From NCBI RefSeq assembly GCF_003148685.1, contig NZ_QGGR01000024.1, positions 1 through 64,000 on the forward strand: a stretch of DNA of 64,000 bases, read 5' to 3'. This document shows, piece after piece, positions 40,896 through 50,173 of this stretch (position 1 is its first letter; each line of letters starts with the position of its first letter). The stretch is from Actinoplanes xinjiangensis. GTDB taxonomy: Bacteria > Actinomycetota > Actinomycetes > Mycobacteriales > Micromonosporaceae. Made by a program: the position numbers and the translations under genes. The notes beneath the pieces were generated by a model that did no database searches, was not told where the DNA came from, and saw nothing but the letters and a program-made list of their open reading frames with translations.

Positions 40896-42064
40896 TGCTG
40901 CAGGGCCAGCCGCGCCAGGTCCACCCTCGACCGGATCTCCAGTTTCCGGAAGATGCGGCGGAGATGGTAGTTGATCGTGTGCGGTGAGCGGAACACATGG
41001 CTGGCGATCTGCTGGTTGGTCAGACCCTGGCTGACTAGCCGGGCCACCGTGCGCTCGGTGTCGCTCAGCGCAGACCATTGCGGTAGATCGTGAGCGGTCC
41101 GGGCCGACCTGATGCCCGTCACCGGCGGTGGGGGTCCGGCCGCGGTGGTCAGCTGCGCGTCAGCGGCCACCTGGTTCAGTGCCGCCCGGCCCGGGCCCGG
41201 CAGCAACGTCAGGACGCTGCGCCAGAACACCTCCTGGCCGAAAAGAAGCTGATCGCCGTCGCAGGTGAGCAGGTCCGCCGACAGCAGTTCCTCCATCGGT
41301 GCCAGCAGGTCCGCTGCCGGCCTGCGCAGCATCGTGGCGGCGTCGGCGAGAGCGAAGCGGACACCGAGCACCGCACCCACCTGGAGCAGTTGCCGGCAGT
41401 CGACACTCAGCGCGGCCAGACAGCGGCGTACGCACTGCCGTACCCGGCTCGGCGGTGTACCGGAGATGCAGTCCGGTCCCTCCTCGTGCACGCCCCGGAC
41501 AAGCTCAATGGTCAGCAGCGGATTGCCGGCGGTGGCCCGCAGCAGGTTCGGCAGGCCGATGAGGGTGCCGGCCGACTGGTCCGCAGCGAGCAGCCCGGCC
41601 GCCTGTGCCGTCAGCGGCCGCAGATCAACGTGCCCACCGGCCGGATGCTGCTGGGCGAAAAGCTGATCGGCCTGGACACCTCCGGCGCCACGCCGCCGGC
41701 TCAGCAGCCAGCCGATCGGCCGGTCACGCAGCTGCCAGGGCAGGGTCTGCAGGCTGCGCAGCAGCGCCGGATCGGCCAGGTGCAGGTCGTCCAGGACGAC
41801 GAGGACGGGGCCGGGTGGCGCGCCCGGACCAGTGCCGGCCCGGGTCAGCAGCTCCGGTACCGCATCGGCGGGCCAGTCCGCGTCCACGACGGCGAGGTTC
41901 AGTCGGCGGGCGGTGGCGGCCGTTTCGCGGGCCAGCAGCGTACGACCGCTGCCCCATCCCCCCTCCACATGGAGGACGGCACCGACACCGGTCGAGACCG
42001 CGTGCAGCAGCCGCATGACCTGACGTTGCTCGGTTTCGTAGCCACGAAGACCGATGCTCATCAT
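40856..42064 (-). CDS. LuxR-family regulator with ATPase-like domain (short LAL)
   Basis: A 402-residue regulator: Walker A VEGGWGSGRT near residue 35, Walker B VLVVLDDLHLAD near residue 110, and a C-terminal LuxR HTH (LSDTERTVARLVSQGLTNQQIASH). It is half the usual LAL length because the TPR-like middle is mostly absent. The start overlaps the exporter stop by ATGA, so exporter and regulator are co-translated. It is distinct from the longer regulator at 20621 and may control the right-hand operons. Confidence 0.88.
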   Translation of the reverse strand: MMSIGLRGYETEQRQVMRLLHAVSTGVGAVLHVEGGWGSGRTLLARETAATARRLNLAVVDADWPADAVPELLTRAGTGPGAPPGPVLVVLDDLHLADPALLRSLQTLPWQLRDRPIGWLLSRRRGAGGVQADQLFAQQHPAGGHVDLRPLTAQAAGLLAADQSAGTLIGLPNLLRATAGNPLLTIELVRGVHEEGPDCISGTPPSRVRQCVRRCLAALSVDCRQLLQVGAVLGVRFALADAATMLRRPAADLLAPMEELLSADLLTCDGDQLLFGQEVFWRSVLTLLPGPGRAALNQVAADAQLTTAAGPPPPVTGIRSARTAHDLPQWSALSDTERTVARLVSQGLTNQQIASHVFRSPHTINYHLRRIFRKLEIRSRVDLARLALQHYSLADDVMDVAG

Positions 42065-43482
42065 CTCCCCGTTCCCGGCGGTCGTCCCGCCGTCTCGCCG
42101 GAATCCGCGGGGTTCTCCGGCGCGCGGTCGGGCAGTGGCACAAGGCCGAGCCCGACGATCACCGCGGCGACGGCGAACGCGTCTCCGAATCCGTCCACGC
42201 CGAATCCGGACAGTCCCCATACCAACGTCGCCGCTGCCGGGCCCAGTGCGAAACCGCCCTGTCTGGCCAGACTCGTGGCGGCACCCGCTGTGGCCACCAG
42301 GCTGCGCGGTGCCGCGGACATCGCCGCGCTCATGTTCGGGGCGTTGAACAGGCCGATCCCGATCCCCGTCAATGCCAGCCGCCATGCGACATCGGTGGCG
42401 TGCCACGTGGGAGCAGCTGAAGCGAGTGTCAGCAGTCCGCAGATCATCGTGACCATGCCGATCATGGCGATTTTCAGGTACCCGTACCGGTCGGCGAGCA
42501 GCCCGGCGAGCGGACCGAGCGCTGCGGCGGCCAGCGGCAGAGCCAGCATCGTCAAACCGGTGACGGGCGCCGGCGTCCGGAGCACCGTCGCGAGGTAGAA
42601 CGGCACCATGTAGAAGAGAAGCCCGGTCGCCGTGGCCGTGGTGGCGAGGGCGGTGAGCGGCCGGCGCATCGCGGGCAGTCGCACCAGTTCCCGCACGTGC
42701 CGGCTCACCGGCAGACGGTGCCAGACCAGCAGCAACGGCACGGCGGTAAGGCCGAGGATCAGCCAGTACGGGGTCCGGCCGCTGGCGAGCGTGAACGCCA
42801 GCATGACGACGACGGTGCCGGTGGTGAGCAGGAGCGCTTCGATGGCCGTACTGCGCCCGGACAGGCGAATGCGGCCGGCTCGCGGCACCCGGCGCACCGC
42901 TAACGCGATGAGGGCCGCGCACACCGGGACGTTGACATAGAAGATCCACGGCCAGCCCATCGAGGCGACGATCAGACCGCCTATGCCCGGTCCGCTGATC
43001 AGCCCGAGCATCCCCATCGTGTCGACGACACCCATCGCGCGGCCGCGCACCCGTGGATCCACCGAGGTGGTGATCAGAACGGGGATCAGATTCATCAGCA
43101 CCGTACCGGCCATGCCTTGAACGATCCGCGCTGCTATCAGCCACCCGATCGTCGGCGCGAGACCGGCCGCGAGGCTGGCCACAGCGAATCCAGCACAGGC
43201 CCAGATCAGAGCAGCCCCGCGGTCAACCGTGTCCAGCCATCGTCCGGCGGGCAGTGCCAGTGCCAACAAGGGGAGCAGGTAGCCGAGGACGACCCACTGG
43301 ACGGTCGAGGCCGGGGCGCCGAAGGTCTGCTGAATCTGCGGCAACGCCACGTGCACGATGCTCATGTCCAGCGACGCCATGAAGACGACGAGCCCCATCC
43401 CGCCGACGACCCACCAGTTTCCGGCCGGGCCGGGCCGAGCAGTGGCGTGGCGATCGAGCTGTTCCGGGCCTGCTTGAGTCAT
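42061..43482 (-). CDS. DHA2-family MFS drug exporter 2
   Basis: A 473-residue, 14-helix exporter paralogous to the one at 24702. Matching motifs are MASLDMSIVHVALPQIQQTF and WVVLGYLLPLLALALPAGRWLDTV, then GLISGPGIGGLIVASMGWPWIFYVNVP. A GGAGAGAGG site precedes the ATG. It is transcribed away from the SDR gene at 43738 across a 250-bp divergent region with CCATTCACG and CCGTGAATACG sequences. Two related exporters suggest separate cargoes or a merged pair of clusters. Confidence 0.92.
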   Translation of the reverse strand: MTQAGPEQLDRHATARPGPAGNWWVVGGMGLVVFMASLDMSIVHVALPQIQQTFGAPASTVQWVVLGYLLPLLALALPAGRWLDTVDRGAALIWACAGFAVASLAAGLAPTIGWLIAARIVQGMAGTVLMNLIPVLITTSVDPRVRGRAMGVVDTMGMLGLISGPGIGGLIVASMGWPWIFYVNVPVCAALIALAVRRVPRAGRIRLSGRSTAIEALLLTTGTVVVMLAFTLASGRTPYWLILGLTAVPLLLVWHRLPVSRHVRELVRLPAMRRPLTALATTATATGLLFYMVPFYLATVLRTPAPVTGLTMLALPLAAAALGPLAGLLADRYGYLKIAMIGMVTMICGLLTLASAAPTWHATDVAWRLALTGIGIGLFNAPNMSAAMSAAPRSLVATAGAATSLARQGGFALGPAAATLVWGLSGFGVDGFGDAFAVAAVIVGLGLVPLPDRAPENPADSGETAGRPPGTGR

Positions 43483-43737
43483 CGTGCCTCTCTCCGCGGC
43501 AGGGGGTGCTGCCGTTGTGTGCGGTATCGGCCATGTCGAGCCTCACCGGCTGCGGTCGTGCACGGCCATCGCCCATTCACGTGGTTCCCGTACTCCGGTG
43601 CCGGCATCGGTGTCGGGCCAGGTCGCCGTCCCGGGTACGGGCACAGGACACCGTGAATACGTGACGACCGCCGGGCCGTGGCGCCGGTACGGTCGGCGGA
43701 CCGTGCCACCTGCGTCATCGACAACCGGGAGCAGCGA

Positions 43738-44439
43738 ATGTCTGATCGTGTACAGGTCGTCGTCATCGGCGGCACGTCAGGGATAGGGCGGCACGTCGCG
43801 GAGTCGTTCGCGGGCCGTGGCTGTGACGTCGTCATCACCGGCCGGTCCGCCGAGCGTGCCAAGAACATCGCCGGCGAGCTCGGCGGCAACGTACGCGGCC
43901 TGGGCGTCGATCTGACTGTCCCGGATCAGGTGCCGGACGCGCTGGCCGATGTCCGCCGGGTCGACAGGCTGGTGCTCGCGGCGCTCGAACGCGACCACAA
44001 CACGGTGCGCGACTATCGGCCCGCCGACGCGACGCGCATGTTGACGATGAAGCTCGTCGGGTACACGGCCGTGGTCCATGCGCTGTTGCCGGAGATGTCC
44101 GCCGACAGCTCGTGTGTGCTGCTCGGCGGCTTGGCGATGCACCGGCCGTACCCGGGTTCGACGTCGGTGACGACCGCCAACGGCGGGATCAGCGCGCTGG
44201 TGCGAACACTGGTGACCGAACTCGCCCCGATCCGGTTCAACGCTCTGCACCCCAGCCTGGTGGCCGACACACCGTATTGGAGCGGCAAGAACGAGATCTG
44301 CGAGGCGGTCAAGAAGCGGACGCCGACCGGACGGCTGGTCACGATGCAGGACTGCACCGACGCTGTCACCTTCCTGCTGGAGAACCGGTCGGTCAACGGA
44401 GTCAACCTGAGCATCGACGGGGGAGAGCTGCTCATCTGA
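43738..44439 (+). CDS. Short-chain dehydrogenase/reductase, atypical active site
   Basis: A 233-residue SDR. The nucleotide motif is VVIGGTSGIGRHVAE near the N-terminus with TGRS at the end of strand two. In the active-site region the Tyr-x3-Lys pair is not intact; the segment SVTTANGGISALVRTLVTELAPIRFNALHP has Asn where Lys is expected. Similar Asn-type SDRs are common in actinomycetes and poorly known. GGGAG precedes the ATG. It is convergent with, and overlaps by 8 bp, the DUF6081-like gene. Confidence 0.8.
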   Translation: MSDRVQVVVIGGTSGIGRHVAESFAGRGCDVVITGRSAERAKNIAGELGGNVRGLGVDLTVPDQVPDALADVRRVDRLVLAALERDHNTVRDYRPADATRMLTMKLVGYTAVVHALLPEMSADSSCVLLGGLAMHRPYPGSTSVTTANGGISALVRTLVTELAPIRFNALHPSLVADTPYWSGKNEICEAVKKRTPTGRLVTMQDCTDAVTFLLENRSVNGVNLSIDGGELLI

Positions 44440-45187
44440 GCTCGCCGGCCGGCTGCCCCTCCGCGGTGATCCGCCACGGCCCCCATCGGCCGGTCGCGCC
44501 CTGCCCGCGCTCGCGTTCCGCTCGGCTGTACCGGCGTAGGTCGCGTGCTGAGAACAGCGCCATCCCGACGTGGAAGCCGCTCACCCGGGCCGGCGTCCGT
44601 GCCCAGTATGCGCAATGTCCGTCGACGTGCCACTGTGCCTCCGACGTCGTGGCGTCGTAGACGATCGCGTAGTGGTGTGCCTGTCCTGGCCGGGTCGGCG
44701 TCGGCAGTACGACCCGGTGCACGAAATGGTCGTCCGGTCCGGTGACTCCGGGAATGAGCAGCCGCTCCACCACCGCGTACACGGTGTCGTTGGTGGCGGC
44801 GAAGTTCAGCACCACACCCGTTTCGAGATCGAAGACGCTCATTGCGCCGAATGCGTCGAGAAGGTCGTACGGTATCTGCCGGTAGGTTTGTACCGCCATC
44901 TCGACATCGACCCTCAGCTGTCCCCCCGCCGGTACGGCGAATCGCCGAACTGACCGGTACATCTGCTTGGCGTTGTTCTGCTTCGGATCCGTGTCATGGA
45001 AACGGCTGAACGGGTCGACCGTCACTTCCAGATAGCCGCCGCCGGCGCGTAGCCGGGTATTGCGATCCTCGTAGACGAACCGCTGTCCGTCGGCGCCCTC
45101 GGCGACCAGCGTCACCCAGCGGCTGGCATCGATGTCGTCACCGGTGAAGTCGTCGTATGTCGTTGTGGCCTGCGGCAGCACGTTCAT
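44432..45187 (-). CDS. DUF6081-like protein
   Basis: A 251-residue protein with alternating beta-strands typical of a concanavalin-like fold (WVTLVAEGADGQRFVYEDRNTRL, GGYLEVTVDPFSRF, YAIVYDATTSEAQWHVDG). I recognise it as resembling the DUF6081 group found in actinobacterial biosynthetic clusters, with no established function. No signal peptide is seen. GGAGG precedes the ATG. It is divergent from the DUF485-symporter operon and may be a binding or cyclase-like accessory protein. Confidence 0.6.
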   Translation of the reverse strand: MNVLPQATTTYDDFTGDDIDASRWVTLVAEGADGQRFVYEDRNTRLRAGGGYLEVTVDPFSRFHDTDPKQNNAKQMYRSVRRFAVPAGGQLRVDVEMAVQTYRQIPYDLLDAFGAMSVFDLETGVVLNFAATNDTVYAVVERLLIPGVTGPDDHFVHRVVLPTPTRPGQAHHYAIVYDATTSEAQWHVDGHCAYWARTPARVSGFHVGMALFSARDLRRYSRAERERGQGATGRWGPWRITAEGQPAGELR

Positions 45188-45384
45188 CAGGGCCTCCTTC
45201 GAAGCGGGTCCGCCTCACCATCGCGGCCGGTCGCCGACGCTGGATATCGCACTTTCGCGTGATTCGGCCGCATCAGCGCGCCATTCACATACGGCGCTCG
45301 GAATCCCGTGAATGAGGCATGCCGGGGACGGAAGCGATGGCAGATGCTGCGGTGCATTCCGTCACGTCGAGACGAGGAGGTGTC

Positions 45385-45720
45385 ATGGGCACGACAAGTT
45401 CGCTGTCGCAAGCCGACCGCTATGTCGCTGTACATGACAGTGCCCGGTTCCAAACCCTGCGACGACAGGCCCACACCTTCACCGCGTGGGCGAGTGTCAT
45501 CTTCACCGGCTGGTGGTTTCTCATGATCCTGCTCGCCGCCTACACGCCCGGCTTCTTCCGGCAGGCGGTACCCGGCAACCTCAACGTCGGCCTGCTTCTG
45601 CTCCTGCTGACATTCGCCATGGTCATCGTCATCACCGGGTTGTACCTGCGGTACGCCCGGACCGTGCTGGACCCCGCCGCCGACGTCATCCGCGCGGACG
45701 TGGAAGGAGCGGCGCGATGA
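45385..45720 (+). CDS. DUF485 membrane protein (YjcH-like), pair 1
   Basis: A 111-residue two-helix membrane protein of the DUF485 family, the small partner of ActP-type symporters. The helices are near residues 35-60 and 70-92, separated by the conserved PGFFRQAVPGNLNVG loop. GACGAGGAGG gives a strong ribosome site. It overlaps the symporter gene by ATGA. The promoter region (45188-45384) holds CCATTCACAT and CGTGAATG in inverted orientation. Confidence 0.85.
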   Translation: MGTTSSLSQADRYVAVHDSARFQTLRRQAHTFTAWASVIFTGWWFLMILLAAYTPGFFRQAVPGNLNVGLLLLLLTFAMVIVITGLYLRYARTVLDPAADVIRADVEGAAR

Positions 45721-47363
45721 ACAACGGATTCGCAGCACCGGCGATCGCGGCCGCCATCTCGATCGGGCTCGTGGCCGTGCTGCTCGGCATGGCCGTCACC
45801 GCCCGACGGACTCAGCACAGCCCGGACGACTTCTACCTCGCCGGCCGCCGGATCGGCCCCGGTCAGAACGCCCTCGCCCTGTTCGCGGGGTTCGTGCTGT
45901 TCACCACGATCTTCACTATGACCGGCCACGTCTCGCTGAACGGGCTCGACGCCATCCTGTTCTCGGCCGCGTTCGCGATGTCGTGGCTGATCGCGTTGTT
46001 CTTCTTCGCCGGACCGCTGCGCAACATACGCGGGACGACCATCGCTGATGTCTTCGCGCTGCGCGCCGACCCGCGTACCGCCCGGGTCGCGTCGATCGTG
46101 GTCACCCTGCTGCTGTTCCTCACGTACTCGATCGTCATGATGGAGGGCGGGGGCATCGTCGCCCGGATGCTCTTCGGCATCGGCTCCGAGACCGGACGTT
46201 CGATCATGGTCGCCGGGATGGGCGTGCTCGCCATCGTGATCGTGCTCGTCGGCGGCATGCTGGGAACGACCCGGGTACTGGCCACCAAGGGCGTTCTCAT
46301 CATCGGCATCCTCGCGGTGCTGACCGTCATCGCGCTCGTCAAATACCGCTTCAACCTCGTCCAGCTCCTCGGTGACGCGCAGGCGAAGGCGGTGCCGCAT
46401 CCGAGCGGCAGCGACCTGCTCGCCCCTGGCCGCGAGTTCAACGGCCCCGCAGGGCCGATCGTGCACATCTCCAAGCTGTTCGTCGCGTTCGTCGGCCACG
46501 CTGCACTCCCGTACATGTTCATGCGCTACTTCACCGCCACCTCCGGCCCTGACGCCCGGCGGTCGGCCGGCTGGGCCGGCATTCTGACCACCGGCTTCTA
46601 CATGTGCGTCGCGTTCCTGGGCCTCGCCGCGGTGGCCCTGCTCGGCGGGCAGAACATCGGGATGGCGCCGCCCCTGCGAGACACCACGTTGCCGATCCTC
46701 GCCGATCACCTCGGCGGTCCATGGATGGCCGGCCTGCTCGGCGCGGTGGCGCTGATCATCGTGGTCGGGATGCTGGCAACGCTGCTCATGAGTGCGGTGA
46801 CGTCGGTGACCCGCGACGGCAGCGCGCTGCGTCAGGTCGCGCCGGAACCCGCCGACGAACTGCGGGCGGCCCGTCGCAACACCGTCGTCATCGGCGCCGC
46901 AACGGTCCTCCTCGGCACCGTGCTGCTGCAGGTCAACGTGCACGTGCTGCTGCCGGTGACGATCAGCTTCGCCGGTGCGGCCGTGCTTCCGGCGGTGGTG
47001 TATTCACTGTTCTGGAAGCGTTTCAACACCGCCGGACTGCGGTGGTCGGTCTTCGGTGGACTGGCGGTGACGGCAATCCTGTTCCTGTTCTCCGGCCTCA
47101 TGTCCGGTACACCGATCGCCATCCTGCCCAACGCCGACTTCCATCTCGTCGACTTCGACCCCGCCCTGGCGTCCGTGCCGATCGCCTTCCTCCTGGGCTA
47201 CCTGGGCACGCTCAGCAGCCGCGAGCGCAATGACGCCGGCTTCGCGCAGCTCCAGGTCCGCGCCTTGACCGGGGCGGTATTGCCCGCCGTCCGTAACCCG
47301 GACGTGGCCACCGCGCCGGCGACCGGAGCCACCCGGGCGGGCCGCACGCCCAGCGCTCTCTGA
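45717..47363 (+). CDS. Sodium:solute symporter (ActP-like), pair 1
   Basis: A 548-residue SSS-family transporter with about 13 helices. The N-terminal SPDDFYLAGRRIGPGQNALALFAGF matches the YxAGR...NG/NA signature of the family. ActP and MctC relatives import acetate or other monocarboxylates. A second DUF485-SSS pair lies at 54393-56415, so the cluster holds two. It may take up a carboxylate precursor or move a pathway intermediate. Substrate is not predictable from sequence. Confidence 0.9.
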   Translation: MNNGFAAPAIAAAISIGLVAVLLGMAVTARRTQHSPDDFYLAGRRIGPGQNALALFAGFVLFTTIFTMTGHVSLNGLDAILFSAAFAMSWLIALFFFAGPLRNIRGTTIADVFALRADPRTARVASIVVTLLLFLTYSIVMMEGGGIVARMLFGIGSETGRSIMVAGMGVLAIVIVLVGGMLGTTRVLATKGVLIIGILAVLTVIALVKYRFNLVQLLGDAQAKAVPHPSGSDLLAPGREFNGPAGPIVHISKLFVAFVGHAALPYMFMRYFTATSGPDARRSAGWAGILTTGFYMCVAFLGLAAVALLGGQNIGMAPPLRDTTLPILADHLGGPWMAGLLGAVALIIVVGMLATLLMSAVTSVTRDGSALRQVAPEPADELRAARRNTVVIGAATVLLGTVLLQVNVHVLLPVTISFAGAAVLPAVVYSLFWKRFNTAGLRWSVFGGLAVTAILFLFSGLMSGTPIAILPNADFHLVDFDPALASVPIAFLLGYLGTLSSRERNDAGFAQLQVRALTGAVLPAVRNPDVATAPATGATRAGRTPSAL

Positions 47364-47422
47364 CCAGCCCGAGTCGTGCGTGGGGCGGCAACGCGGCCGT
47401 CCCACGCAGGGAGGAGGCAGAC

Positions 47423-49078
47423 ATGGATACGGCACCGGTTCTCATCGTGGGCGCAGGCCCGGTCGGCATGGTTGCGGCTCTGGCACTTGCACACCGTGGC
47501 GTCGCGTGCACCGTCGTCGACGAACGCTTCACCACGACCACCCATCCCAAACTCGACTACGTCAACGCCCGCAGCATGGAACTGTTGCGCCCACTCGGTC
47601 TCACCGAGGATGTGCGGGCCGCCGGTGTCGGGGCGGACAACCCCTCCACCGTCATCTGGTCCACCGGCCTGGCCGGCGAACCGATCACCGCATGGGAATT
47701 GCCGTCCGTCACTCAGGAGCGTCGACGGATCGTCGAGCACAACGACGGCACCCAGCCGGCCGAACCCGGTCAGCGCCTGTCTCAGATCGACCTGGAACCG
47801 GTCCTGCGTGCGCACTGCAGACGCCATCCCCTCGTGGACCTGCGCTGCGGCTGGCTGTTCCAGACTCTCGTCCAGGACGACGACCAGGTGACCAGCAGCC
47901 TGGTCCACGTGGTGACAGGCCAGCAGATCGAGGTCCGGTCCCGGTACGTCATCGGCTGCGACGGTGCGTCGAGCCGGGTCCGCCGAGTACTGGACATCGG
48001 CCTCGACGGCTTCGACGTACCGCAACTGCCGAACGCTCTCATGGTCCACTTCAAGAGCCGTGATCTGACCACCCTCTACCGGCACGGGGCCTTCTGGCAC
48101 TACTTCGCCTTCCGGTACGTCATCATCGCCCAGGACGACGCCGAGACCTGGACCGTGCATGTCAACGGCATGGACCCGGCCGAGTTCGACCCGCCGCCCG
48201 CCGATCCGGCGCGGTTCCTGCAAGAGACGCTCCAGGCACCACTGAAGATCGACGAGATTCTGCTGACGTCGCGCTGGCGACCCGGGTTCGTGATCGCAGA
48301 TCGCTACCATGCCGGTCGCGTCCTCCTCGCCGGGGACTCCGCGCACCAGATGTTCCCGACCGGCGGGTACGGCCTCAATTCCGGTATCGCGGATGCGATC
48401 GACGCCGCGTGGAAGATCGCCGCGCTCGTCGGGGGATACGGCGGCCCCGATCTGCTCGCAAGCTTCACCGAGGAACGGCGGCCCGTAGGCCTGCACAACA
48501 TGCACACGTCCCGGCGGCATCTCGGCGTACATCTGGAGGCCGGCCGGCTCTTCCGCGAAGGCGCCTCATCGGCGGCGATCGCCCAGTACATCGCCGCCGA
48601 ACGGGGTGAGAACGAGTATCGCGGGGTCGAGCTGGGCTACCGCTACAGCGACTCGGCGATCGTCTGCCACGACGCGGCGCCACAGCCGCCGTGGCATCCG
48701 CAGCAGTACACGCCGACGACGTGGCCCGGCGGACGCCCGCCGAGTGTGCTGCTGGACGACGGAACACCGATCTACGACCGATTCGGGCCCGTCTTCACCC
48801 TCGTCGACTTCGCCGGTGACGGCCGCGCCGACTCGTTGCTGGAGGCGGCAGCCGCACAGAAGCTGCCGGTCCGGCACACGGTGGTGACTGATCGCCGGGC
48901 ACGTGAGCTGTGGGAGCGCGACCTCGTTCTGGTCCGGCCCGATCAGCATGTCGCCTGGCGCGGATCCGGCGCGCCGCGGGACCCGGAGGCTGTGGTTCGG
49001 CGCGTCCGCGGCGCGCTCGCTCCTGTGCTCACCGGCTCCGCGAGCGGGTCAACGAACAATGGGAAGGAAATTCTGTGA
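47423..49078 (+). CDS. PheA/TfdB-type FAD-dependent aromatic hydroxylase
   Basis: A 551-residue class A flavin hydroxylase with a C-terminal thioredoxin-like domain. Motifs are VGAGPVGMVAALAL, the DG motif IGCDGASSRVRR and the GD motif LLAGDSAHQMFPTGGYGLNSGIADA. Such enzymes hydroxylate phenols ortho to an OH, so it could add oxygen to an aminophenol or aminohydroquinone in this pathway. AGGGAGGAGG precedes the ATG. It is directly coupled (GTGA) to the O-methyltransferase, suggesting hydroxylation followed by methylation. Confidence 0.9.
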   Translation: MDTAPVLIVGAGPVGMVAALALAHRGVACTVVDERFTTTTHPKLDYVNARSMELLRPLGLTEDVRAAGVGADNPSTVIWSTGLAGEPITAWELPSVTQERRRIVEHNDGTQPAEPGQRLSQIDLEPVLRAHCRRHPLVDLRCGWLFQTLVQDDDQVTSSLVHVVTGQQIEVRSRYVIGCDGASSRVRRVLDIGLDGFDVPQLPNALMVHFKSRDLTTLYRHGAFWHYFAFRYVIIAQDDAETWTVHVNGMDPAEFDPPPADPARFLQETLQAPLKIDEILLTSRWRPGFVIADRYHAGRVLLAGDSAHQMFPTGGYGLNSGIADAIDAAWKIAALVGGYGGPDLLASFTEERRPVGLHNMHTSRRHLGVHLEAGRLFREGASSAAIAQYIAAERGENEYRGVELGYRYSDSAIVCHDAAPQPPWHPQQYTPTTWPGGRPPSVLLDDGTPIYDRFGPVFTLVDFAGDGRADSLLEAAAAQKLPVRHTVVTDRRARELWERDLVLVRPDQHVAWRGSGAPRDPEAVVRRVRGALAPVLTGSASGSTNNGKEIL

Positions 49079-50142
49079 CGACTGCACACCGCATGCTGGA
49101 CCAACTCCGCGAGTACATGCTGGGACCGACGAGATTCATGAACGTGCTGAGTTGTTTCGAGCTCGGCATCATCGACGAACTGCGGCGCAATCCCGGCTCG
49201 ACGGCGGTGGAGCTGGGCGCCGTGGTCGGTGCGAGGCCGGACGCCGTCGAGCAGTTGCTGCACCTGCCGGTCAAGGACGGCCTCGTCGCGTACGACGTGG
49301 AAACAGGTACCTATCTGTTGGACGGGCTTGCAGCCGTGGGGGACGAGGACCTCCATCGGGTGCTGGCCATCATGAACGCGACGAAGATGGTCGTGCTGCG
49401 GCAGAGTTTCTACCTCACCGAAAGTGTGCGGACCGCCACGACCGTCGGTCTCAAGACGCTCTACGGCCACGACGGCAACCTGTACGAGGCTCTCGAGGAG
49501 CACCGGGACCTGCGTGACGCCTGGGCCACCATGATGGACACCGTCACCGCGCACATCGATCCCTGGTTCTTCGACAACATCGACATCCCGCCGGGCTCGA
49601 AGGTGCTCGATCTGGCGGGCAACACCGGCCTCGGCGCGATCCTCGCCTACCGGCTCACCTCGGCGCCGAACGTGCACGTGACAACCTTCGATCTTCCTGA
49701 GAAGCAGGCGGAATGCCTGATGAACTTCAAGGCCGCGGACCTCGAACAGCACTGCTCGTTCATCGGCGGCGACGCCTTCCATGCGGTGCCGAAGGGATTC
49801 GACGTCGTGCTCATCAAGCACTTCGTCGACATGTTCGACAAGAACCAGGTCCTCACCGTCCTGCGCAACGCCTACCAGGCACTGAATCCGGGCGGCACGC
49901 TGCACATCCTGGGGCCGGTGTACTCGGAGAACCTCGAGGAGTCCTACGGGGCGGACTTCTTTCCGACCTACTTCCTCGGCTGCACCATGGGCCAGGGCGG
50001 ACCTCAGAAGCTGTCGACCTACCGGCGGTGGCTGCAGAGTTGCGGGTTCTCCGTCACGAAGGCGATTGCCCAGGACCTGGCCGAGATGCCGGCGGATGCC
50101 CTGGTCGCCCACGGCATCCTCAGCGCGACGAAGTTTGCGTGA
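49075..50142 (+). CDS. O-methyltransferase (winged-helix dimerisation type)
   Basis: A 355-residue SAM-dependent O-methyltransferase of the Methyltransf_2 family. An N-terminal winged-helix dimerisation domain spans residues 10-100, motif I is VLDLAGNTGLGA near residue 175, and FDVVLIKHFVDMFDKN supplies the catalytic His region. GTG start with GGAAGGAA upstream and a GTGA overlap with the hydroxylase. It probably methylates the phenol created by that hydroxylase. The metK-adoK pair at 16.3-18.5 kb would support it. Confidence 0.9.
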   Translation: MTTAHRMLDQLREYMLGPTRFMNVLSCFELGIIDELRRNPGSTAVELGAVVGARPDAVEQLLHLPVKDGLVAYDVETGTYLLDGLAAVGDEDLHRVLAIMNATKMVVLRQSFYLTESVRTATTVGLKTLYGHDGNLYEALEEHRDLRDAWATMMDTVTAHIDPWFFDNIDIPPGSKVLDLAGNTGLGAILAYRLTSAPNVHVTTFDLPEKQAECLMNFKAADLEQHCSFIGGDAFHAVPKGFDVVLIKHFVDMFDKNQVLTVLRNAYQALNPGGTLHILGPVYSENLEESYGADFFPTYFLGCTMGQGGPQKLSTYRRWLQSCGFSVTKAIAQDLAEMPADALVAHGILSATKFA

Positions 50143-50173
50143 TCCGAAAGTCCTACCCGAAGGAGCATTGTTG

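Noticed and set aside
45540..46943. Long minus-strand open frame (about 467 codons)
   Set aside because: It is exactly antisense to the sodium:solute symporter, is rich in His, Arg, Glu and Asp from reversed hydrophobic codons, and has no domain.
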